Source: a virus. Taken from it: DNA of 20,772 bases. The stretch lies in IMG/VR virus record IMGVR_UViG_3300017771_000151, positions 1-20,772 of that record; one strand, given 5' to 3'. The notes beneath the pieces were generated by a model, which was given only the letters and a program-made list of their open reading frames with translations, had not been told where the DNA came from and made no database searches. The translations under genes were made by a program, and so were the position numbers. Shown in pieces: positions 1 to 3,435 of the stretch (its first letter is position 1; each line of letters opens with the position of its first letter).

Positions 1-1
1 A

Positions 2-142
2 GACCTACGAGCTCTCAAAAAAGAGAAAAGTAAAGAAATCTCTGCTAGAGCTCAATTAAGAAAAAGAAGTAAAGATAGTATTGCCAGACCAAAGGCAAAG
101 AAAAATCTTTTTTCTAACGATCCTAGACTACAAGGAATATAG
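2..142 (+). CDS. C-terminal end of an unrecognised basic protein (5' truncated)
   Basis: An open frame enters from the left edge and ends at TAG 140-142, giving 46 visible residues. The visible tail is rich in Lys and Arg (about one residue in three) and ends in a motif like LFSNDPRLQGI. No stop interrupts the frame and its codon use matches the neighbours, so it is very probably the end of a real gene. I cannot name the family from this fragment. Because the region downstream is baseplate genes, it may be a virion or head/tail completion protein, but that is only inferred from position. Confidence 0.6.
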   Translation, partial: DLRALKKEKSKEISARAQLRKRSKDSIARPKAKKNLFSNDPRLQGI

Positions 143-149
143 TGTTTAG

Positions 150-220
150 TATTCTTTAAGACTTTCAAGTGCCATATAAATAGAACGTATGGCACTTGAT
201 AAAAAACATTATAAAGAATA
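150..220. repeat. Two-tier inverted repeat around the late promoter and start codon of the oxygenase gene
   Basis: The inner arms TCAAGTGCCAT (165-175) and ATGGCACTTGA (189-199) are perfect 11-bp complements separated by 13 nt. An outer 9-bp pair follows: TATTCTTTA (150-158) with TAAAGAATA (212-220). The loop (176-188) holds most of a TATAAATA late promoter, and the oxygenase ATG (189-191) lies in the 3' arm. No T-tract follows on either strand, so it does not look like an intrinsic terminator. A translational-control hairpin is the more natural reading. Confidence 0.75.
175..182 (+). promoter_or_regulatory. T4-type late promoter octamer for the oxygenase gene
   Basis: Perfect TATAAATA, the late promoter consensus used by the T4 gp55 sigma factor and found in related marine phages. 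By T4 spacing, transcription would start about 6 nt after the octamer, near 188-189. That is at or next to the ATG at 189, so the mRNA would be leaderless or nearly so. Confidence 0.7.
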
Positions 221-806
221 TAAACTTGATATTGATATTGAAAAATTAGGTAAAGCATATTTAGATTTTAAATTTCATTTAGGTTTTCGTAAAGATGATA
301 AGTCACTAGCTGACTTTAATGCTATCTGTGTTAATAGAATACCTGGTGATGAAAAATCTATATTGGGTGGAAACATAAGAGGTTTGTATTGGACTATGGC
401 TGATACAACGAATTATGAAGAACAAAGATTAGAACCTGTCAAAGAAAGTTTATACACAGAATTGTGTCCAGAATTTAAAAATACTTATATTGAAGAAATA
501 TATAATTTAGTTAAATCTAAATTTAAAATAGGTCGTATGAGATTTTTAATGAAACCACCTCGTACTTGTTTAAGTTGGCACCGTGACCCTGAAATGAGAT
601 TACATATTCCTATAATTACAAACAAAGGTAATATTATGGTTATTGAAGACACAGCTTTTCATATGCCAGCTAATGGAAATGGTTATATAACTGATAACAC
701 AAAGTACCACAATTTCTTCAACGGAAGTGAAGTAGAAAGGGTACACTTGGTTACCACAATACTAGATCATAATTGTTTAGATGATGATTGTTGTAAGCTT
801 TGTTAA
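189..806 (+). CDS. 2-oxoglutarate/Fe(II) oxygenase, aspartyl/asparaginyl beta-hydroxylase type
   Basis: Predicted cytosolic 205-residue non-heme iron dioxygenase that would hydroxylate a substrate using 2-oxoglutarate and O2. The C-terminal half has the family pattern: HRD at 131-133 (first His and acidic ligand), R137-L-H139, a second His at 174 in YHNFFNG, and the RVHLV segment (R184) expected to bind the 2-oxoglutarate carboxylate. Spacing resembles the AspH core. The N-terminal ~110 residues are not recognised. The tail after residue 195 is unusual, acidic and Cys-rich (Cys196, 201, 202, 205). ATG 189 is chosen because it is the first Met and follows the late promoter, but no Shine-Dalgarno is visible. 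The next in-frame Met (about residue 70) is too far in. The stop overlaps the stop of the converging minus-strand gene. The substrate is unknown; phage or host protein modification is possible. Fold confidence is good; function is inferred. Confidence 0.8.
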   Translation: MALDKKHYKEYKLDIDIEKLGKAYLDFKFHLGFRKDDKSLADFNAICVNRIPGDEKSILGGNIRGLYWTMADTTNYEEQRLEPVKESLYTELCPEFKNTYIEEIYNLVKSKFKIGRMRFLMKPPRTCLSWHRDPEMRLHIPIITNKGNIMVIEDTAFHMPANGNGYITDNTKYHNFFNGSEVERVHLVTTILDHNCLDDDCCKLC

Positions 807-818
807 GCTGATACAACA
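789..818. terminator. Hairpin at a stop-over-stop convergent junction (possible bidirectional terminator)
   Basis: TGTTGTA (789-795) pairs with TACAACA (812-818) and AGCTT (796-800) pairs with AAGCT (805-809), with a 2-nt bulge (GA 810-811) and a TGTT loop. The overlapping stop codons of the two converging genes (803-806) lie in the loop and upper stem. There is no T-tract on either side, so classic intrinsic termination is not assured. The position between converging genes is what suggests a termination or RNA 3'-end role. Confidence 0.4.
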
Positions 819-1078
819 TCCATTAAATCGTATGGTACTCTCCATTTTTGTCCAAAAACATCAACGACTGCTTTCTTTGGACCAAGTTTAGCAACAACAC
901 CCTCACGCCATTGTCCTCTCGCTTTACCAAACTTAACTTTAGTACCAATTTTAAACTGATCAGCTTTTACACTTTTAATAGTCTGTTCAATAATAAACAG
1001 ATGACCAGCATTACTTGGGTCTTTGATCCAATCCATAATTCTTGGTAGATCATTAAACTTTAATTGTTCTTTACTCAT
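803..1078 (-). CDS. Small protein with SH3/KOW-like C-terminal half, function unknown
   Basis: 91 residues. Residues about 43-89 (FKIGTKVKFGKARGQWREG, then VVAKLGPKKAVVDV and a WRVPYDLM end) have the beta-barrel rhythm of small SH3/KOW-like domains that often bind nucleic acid or ribosomal partners. The N-terminal 40 residues look helical. The start is well supported: GGGAGGA (1091-1085 on the minus strand) lies 6 nt before the ATG, the best ribosome binding site of the cassette. It is the last gene of the minus-strand cassette, 18 nt after the 121-residue gene, and its stop overlaps that of the oxygenase. The domain call is a pattern judgement and no function is claimed. Confidence 0.75.
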   Translation of the reverse strand: MSKEQLKFNDLPRIMDWIKDPSNAGHLFIIEQTIKSVKADQFKIGTKVKFGKARGQWREGVVAKLGPKKAVVDVFGQKWRVPYDLMDVVSA

Positions 1079-1096
1079 ATATAGTCCTCCCTTTTG

Positions 1097-1462
1097 TTAT
1101 CTTAAATATAATGGTCCTGTCCATTGAATAGCATAATTACCTTCAAGTACATTACCTCTAGCCGAGTTCAAAGCAGGTTTGTTATAACCAGCGGCTTTTA
1201 ATATATCACCTTTTTTAAATCTACCAGAGTCTTCTTTCATTACAAAAGCAAATACACCAGTATCTTGTACAATCTTAACATACTTTTTACCAAAAGTGAC
1301 TTTTGTTTTGCTATCCCAATTATCAACTTGTTCTTTAGAATAACCAACTAACTCTTTTCCACCACTAGTTGACATTCTGATGTAATCTTCTTTGGCACCT
1401 TGCATCATAACTGCTATACCTGATAATATGTTATTTGCTGTTTTATCTATAAAGTATCCCAT
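1097..1462 (-). CDS. Unrecognised 121-residue protein of the minus-strand cassette
   Basis: I do not recognise a family. The N-terminus (residues 1-22, MGYFIDKTANNILSGIAVMM) is moderately hydrophobic but not a clear signal peptide. The middle is a beta-rich region (TKVTFGKKYVKIVQD, 53-67). The C-terminus holds Gly/Asn-rich GNVLEGNYAIQWTGPLYLR (103-121). The start ATG (1462-1460) overlaps the stop of the upstream membrane-protein gene by one base (TAATG). A strong GGAGGA (1473-1468) inside that gene's last codons lies 5 nt before the ATG, so translation is probably coupled. The tight coupling to a two-helix membrane protein suggests that the two products act together, which is inference only. 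Confidence 0.75.
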   Translation of the reverse strand: MGYFIDKTANNILSGIAVMMQGAKEDYIRMSTSGGKELVGYSKEQVDNWDSKTKVTFGKKYVKIVQDTGVFAFVMKEDSGRFKKGDILKAAGYNKPALNSARGNVLEGNYAIQWTGPLYLR

Positions 1463-1704
1463 TATTTTCCTCCATTTACATAGTATTGTGTTAAATCTTC
1501 GTAAGTGTCTTTTTCTTTTACTTCTGCTTCAGCATATAAAGTTTGAGAAAATAGACACATCATATAACTAGTGATACCAGTCATAGCAGCTGCTGCCCCT
1601 AGTAAGTATTGATCTGCCTCTATTGCACCTGTGGCACTAACCATAGCGAGTGTACCAACTACTGCAAAGACCAATGTCATATATTCATATATCTTTTTTT
1701 TCAT
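1462..1704 (-). CDS. Two-helix small membrane protein (holin-size, function unknown)
   Basis: 80 residues with a basic N-terminus (MKKK), a hydrophobic helix at about 9-27, a very short turn (EADQ, 29-32), and a second helix at about 33-53 rich in Ala, Met and Gly. An acidic soluble tail (AEAEVKEKDTYEDLTQYYV, 58-76) follows. The size and hairpin topology are compatible with a small holin or another inner-membrane phage protein, but there is no family-specific motif. The start ATG overlaps the stop of the 42-residue gene as ATGA (1704-1701). AAAGGT (1716-1711) is a fair ribosome binding site 6 nt upstream. It is the second gene in the cassette and is coupled to the next gene through TAATG. Alternatives to a holin are an inhibitor of host membrane proteins or a superinfection-exclusion-like protein. 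Confidence 0.75.
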   Translation of the reverse strand: MKKKIYEYMTLVFAVVGTLAMVSATGAIEADQYLLGAAAAMTGITSYMMCLFSQTLYAEAEVKEKDTYEDLTQYYVNGGK

Positions 1705-1829
1705 ATTTTTACCTTTTTCATTATTTGTATTACTTCAAACAAAGATTTTGTTTTAAGTAATTTGTTAGCGTAAGACATTCTTCTATTAAGTCTTTTAATT
1801 GTTTTTATTTGTTTTTCTTTGTTGTTCAT
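1701..1829 (-). CDS. Short basic 42-residue protein, first gene of the minus-strand cassette
   Basis: ATG at 1829-1827 opens a 42-codon frame ending in TGA at 1703-1701, which overlaps the next ATG as ATGA. The product is strongly basic (13 Lys/Arg) with a KRLNRRM patch at 12-18 and a probably helical hydrophobic segment LFEVIQIM at 30-37. The four-base overlap with a convincing downstream gene, and the lack of any other use for this stretch, support it as a real gene or a leader peptide that couples translation. No Shine-Dalgarno is evident; a TATAAT-like box lies just upstream. No family is recognised. Confidence 0.55.
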   Translation of the reverse strand: MNNKEKQIKTIKRLNRRMSYANKLLKTKSLFEVIQIMKKVKI

Positions 1830-1837
1830 ATGATTAT

Positions 1838-1843
1838 ATTATA
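1838..1843 (-). promoter_or_regulatory. Possible -10 box (TATAAT) for the minus-strand cassette
   Basis: On the minus strand TATAAT (1843-1838) lies about 9 nt before the first ATG of the cassette. No convincing -35 is found at 16-18 nt spacing. It differs from the NATAAATA late octamer, so if real it would suggest early or middle expression by host-type sigma. In DNA this AT-rich the match is weak evidence. Confidence 0.25.
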
Positions 1844-1846
1844 GGG

Positions 1847-1854
1847 AATAAATA
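1847..1854 (+). promoter_or_regulatory. Late promoter variant (AATAAATA)
   Basis: Matches NATAAATA (7 of 8 to TATAAATA) 28 nt before the ATG at 1882. It would give a leader of about 20 nt. It lies in the divergent gap 1830-1881 between the minus-strand cassette and the small plus-strand genes, a sensible place for a promoter. Confidence 0.45.
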
Positions 1855-1881
1855 GTAAAGTACAGAAAAAAATTGGTAAAA

Positions 1882-2064
1882 ATGCCCAAAAAACCCTTAA
1901 TTATAGTTACTTTTTCACTTTTTTTGTTCTTATTTTGTTCTAATTGTTCAAAAGAGTGTAAAATTAGGCCAGATTTAGAAAAAATTGGTGAATCAGCAGT
2001 TAAAAATAAAAATAATTTAAGTGAAACCGAGTTGAAGGCAGCTCAAATGAGTTGTAAATTTTAA
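1882..2064 (+). CDS. Small secreted or lipoprotein-like peptide
   Basis: 60 residues from ATG 1882. MPKK is followed by a hydrophobic run (residues 6-18, rich in Leu/Phe/Ile) and then a Cys cluster at 19, 22 and 26, with a fourth Cys at 58. This looks like a signal peptide or membrane anchor. A lipoprotein is possible, but neither Cys19 (FLFC) nor Cys22 (CSNC) sits in a canonical lipobox. The mature part is short, charged and likely helical. An in-frame TTG at 1873 would add three residues; ATG is preferred because neither has a clear ribosome binding site. Small outer-membrane lipoproteins of phages include o-spanins, but the Pro-rich signature is absent here, so the role is unknown. Confidence 0.6.
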   Translation: MPKKPLIIVTFSLFLFLFCSNCSKECKIRPDLEKIGESAVKNKNNLSETELKAAQMSCKF

Positions 2065-2072
2065 GATAAATA
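2065..2072 (+). promoter_or_regulatory. Late promoter variant (GATAAATA)
   Basis: NATAAATA match immediately after the stop at 2062-2064 and 17 nt before the ATG at 2090. This is the usual spacing for a T4-type late promoter with a short leader. Confidence 0.5.
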
Positions 2073-2089
2073 GAAATAAAGAAAAAAAT

Positions 2090-2281
2090 ATGAAAAATTG
2101 TCAAAATTGTGGTCACATATGCCACTGCGGTACAAGTTGCACGCAAGAACACAAAGATGGTGACGGAAAAAACATCTTAATTTTGTGTTGTAACTATTGT
2201 CGTTGTAAAATTGATGAATATTTTGGACCTGGCGATCCAGAATACGATAGTTTGGACATTGATTCATTTAATGGAGCGTGA
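2090..2281 (+). CDS. Cys/His-rich mini-protein, likely metal-binding
   Basis: 63 residues. The first 39 hold nine Cys (4, 7, 11, 13, 17, 33, 34, 37, 39) and three His (9, 12, 21), including CxxC pairs (C4/C7, C34/C37) and a C37-R-C39 end. The two Cys clusters flank a short hydrophobic strand (ILIL, 29-32), as in treble-clef or zinc-ribbon folds, so one or two zinc ions could be bound. The last 23 residues are acidic and without Cys (EYFGPGDPEYDSLDID). A late promoter lies 17 nt upstream; the ribosome binding site is weak. It precedes two small genes that lead into PAAR. The target is unknown; it might bind host RNA polymerase, nucleic acid or another protein. Confidence 0.75.
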   Translation: MKNCQNCGHICHCGTSCTQEHKDGDGKNILILCCNYCRCKIDEYFGPGDPEYDSLDIDSFNGA

Positions 2282-2284
2282 ATT

Positions 2285-2542
2285 ATGAAAAAAATGAGAA
2301 TATTTAAGTTTTGGAATGCAGCAGGTGATGAAAAAGAGAAAGAAGCGATGAGTTTAAAGAAGGCTGTAATGTCAGTACAAGGTGATTATAAAGATAGATT
2401 TATAAGTGTTGAATATATTACTAAAAAAGGCAAACAAATCAGTCAATCTGTAGAAATACCTATGGGAAGAAAGATTAGACAGTCAATTGCCTTGGAAAAA
2501 AAGAGATTAGCCAAAAAAGCAGCAATGGAGGCTAAAAGATAA
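2285..2542 (+). CDS. Unrecognised 85-residue basic protein
   Basis: The N-terminal half has a beta-type pattern (MRIFKFWNA, 4-12; DRFISVEYITKKGKQ). The C-terminal third is a very basic predicted helix (RKIRQSIALEKKRLAKKAAM, about 62-81). Such a helix could bind nucleic acid or coil. GGAG (2273-2276) inside the end of the Cys-rich gene is the ribosome binding site, and the start is 3 nt after that gene's stop. ATG at 2294 is an alternative start three codons in. Its stop TAA overlaps the next ATG (TAATG at 2540-2544), so it is co-translated with the 48-residue gene. No family or function is recognised. Confidence 0.7.
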   Translation: MKKMRIFKFWNAAGDEKEKEAMSLKKAVMSVQGDYKDRFISVEYITKKGKQISQSVEIPMGRKIRQSIALEKKRLAKKAAMEAKR

Positions 2543-2688
2543 TGGCCAAAATAGCTAAAAATTTTGTTGCTCATCAAAGTATACCAAAAAAGACTTCACA
2601 AGCGACTAAAAAACGTAAATGTAAAATGAGTTCAATGAATAAACATAAAAAACGAAATCTAAAATTCTATAACGGACAAGGAAGATAG
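2542..2688 (+). CDS. 48-residue very basic protein between coupled neighbours
   Basis: ATG 2542-2544 shares a base with the preceding TAA, and TAG 2686-2688 shares its last base with the GTG start of the PAAR gene. The gene therefore fits exactly between two real genes. The product has 15 Lys/Arg in 48 residues, a central KKRKCKM (23-29) and HKKRNLKFYNGQGR at the end. GGAGG at 2527-2531 is a possible ribosome binding site 10 nt upstream. The composition suggests nucleic-acid or membrane contact, or simply a linker gene that feeds ribosomes into PAAR. No family is recognised. Confidence 0.65.
   Translation: MAKIAKNFVAHQSIPKKTSQATKKRKCKMSSMNKHKKRNLKFYNGQGR
2678..2682 (+). promoter_or_regulatory. 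Ribosome binding site deciding the GTG start of PAAR
   Basis: AAGGA lies 5 nt before GTG 2688. It supports the GTG start, which gives the expected MPAVSRVGD N-terminus of PAAR proteins. Confidence 0.65.
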
Positions 2689-2990
2689 TGCCAGCAGTAA
2701 GTAGAGTTGGTGATAGTTTATCAACAGGCCACGCTTGTACAGGATCAACAACTATAGCGTCATCTAACACAGATGGAACGGTAAAGGTGAATAGTATAAA
2801 TGCTATTGTTGTAGGTGCGCCTACAGTATCACACCCTTTTCCACCAAACCCTCCTTGTGCGCCACACGTGGCTAACTTAAACGTGGGTTCTTCATCAGTA
2901 AAGATCAATAGTATATCTGTGGGTAGAATTGGTGATAGCGCAGACGCTGGAGCAATGACTTCAGGTTCTTCCAATGTTTTTATTGGATAA
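2688..2990 (+). CDS. PAAR-domain spike tip protein (T4 gp5.4 role)
   Basis: 100 residues, the usual length of a stand-alone PAAR protein. It caps the central tail spike with a sharp metal-bound cone that first pierces the outer membrane. The N-terminus reads MPAVSRVGDS with a GHAC segment. A second half-repeat has VGRIGDSADAG (78-88) and a SGSSNVFIG end (92-100), the classic PAAR closing pattern. Candidate metal ligands are His15, Cys17, His49, Cys57 and His60. The GTG start overlaps the previous TAG and has AAGGA upstream. It sits directly before gp25, fitting the baseplate cluster. T4 gp5.4 is the functional counterpart; the rest of the spike (gp5) is not in the window and may lie to the left. 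Confidence 0.9.
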   Translation: MPAVSRVGDSLSTGHACTGSTTIASSNTDGTVKVNSINAIVVGAPTVSHPFPPNPPCAPHVANLNVGSSSVKINSISVGRIGDSADAGAMTSGSSNVFIG

Positions 2991-2992
2991 CG

Positions 2993-3000
2993 TATAAATA
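2993..3000 (+). promoter_or_regulatory. T4-type late promoter for the gp25-gp6-gp7-like operon
   Basis: Perfect TATAAATA directly after the PAAR stop. The octamer ends only 8 nt before the ATG at 3009, so by T4 spacing the transcript would begin about 3 nt before the start codon. GGATAAC (2985-2991) and GTTATgCC (3006-3013) flank it as inverted arms, so the promoter again lies in a hairpin loop with the ATG in the 3' arm. Confidence 0.7.
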
Positions 3001-3008
3001 TAAGGGTT

Positions 3009-3434
3009 ATGCCAAATTACGATGCAACTAGTACAAACAATTCTAAACGAGCCTCTAGGTCTTTTAGTGATTTAGATTTAGACTTTGGTAGAAATACTGT
3101 TACTAATGATGTAAATAAATTGACTAATGTTGAGGCGATAAAAAGAAGTGTAAGAAATTTGATTAACACTAATCACTTTGAGAGACCATTTCATCCAGAA
3201 ATAGGTTCTAATGTTAGAGCTATGTTATTTGAGCCATTAATGCCATTAACAGCTTTAAATTTACAAAGAAAGATACAAGAAGTTTTAGAAAACTTTGAGC
3301 CAAGAATAAGAGTTAATCAAATTATAGCAAGACCTGAATATGATAAAAATGCTTATGATGTTAGAATTATGTTTTATATCGTAGGCACAACACAACCAGT
3401 TATAGTACAAACATTTTTGGAAAGATTAAGATAA
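3009..3434 (+). CDS. 25: Baseplate wedge subunit gp25
   Basis: 141 residues; T4 gp25 has 132. Gp25-like proteins (GPW/gp25 family) form part of the wedge core and help start sheath polymerisation. Recognisable elements are SFSDLDLDFGRN (18-29), VEAIKRSVRNLINT (41-54), the FERPFHPEIGSNVRAMLFEP block (57-76) and EPRIRVNQI (97-105) with C-terminal strands. ATG 3009 is the only reasonable start, since the next Met is at residue 72. AAGGG at 3002-3006 is too close (2 nt) for a normal Shine-Dalgarno, so initiation may be leaderless from the adjacent late promoter or by read-through from PAAR. The gp6 gene starts 1 nt after the stop. Confidence 0.92.
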   Translation: MPNYDATSTNNSKRASRSFSDLDLDFGRNTVTNDVNKLTNVEAIKRSVRNLINTNHFERPFHPEIGSNVRAMLFEPLMPLTALNLQRKIQEVLENFEPRIRVNQIIARPEYDKNAYDVRIMFYIVGTTQPVIVQTFLERLR

Positions 3435-3435
3435 T

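Noticed and set aside
150-220. Reading the hairpin before the oxygenase as an intrinsic terminator for the left-edge gene
   Set aside because: No T-tract follows the stem on either strand, and the 3' arm contains the start codon of the next gene.
848-1048. Plus-strand frame of 66 codons in the minus-strand cassette
   Set aside because: The opposite frame has a strong GGGAGGA ribosome binding site and a domain-like product; the plus-strand frame has neither.
2795-2802. TATAAATG inside the PAAR gene, resembling a late promoter
   Set aside because: The last base breaks the octamer and no gene starts at the right distance downstream (gp25 is over 200 bases away and has its own perfect box).
2606-2974. 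Minus-strand frame across the PAAR gene
   Set aside because: It opposes a clear PAAR protein and the coupled 48-residue gene; composition is typical of a shadow frame.
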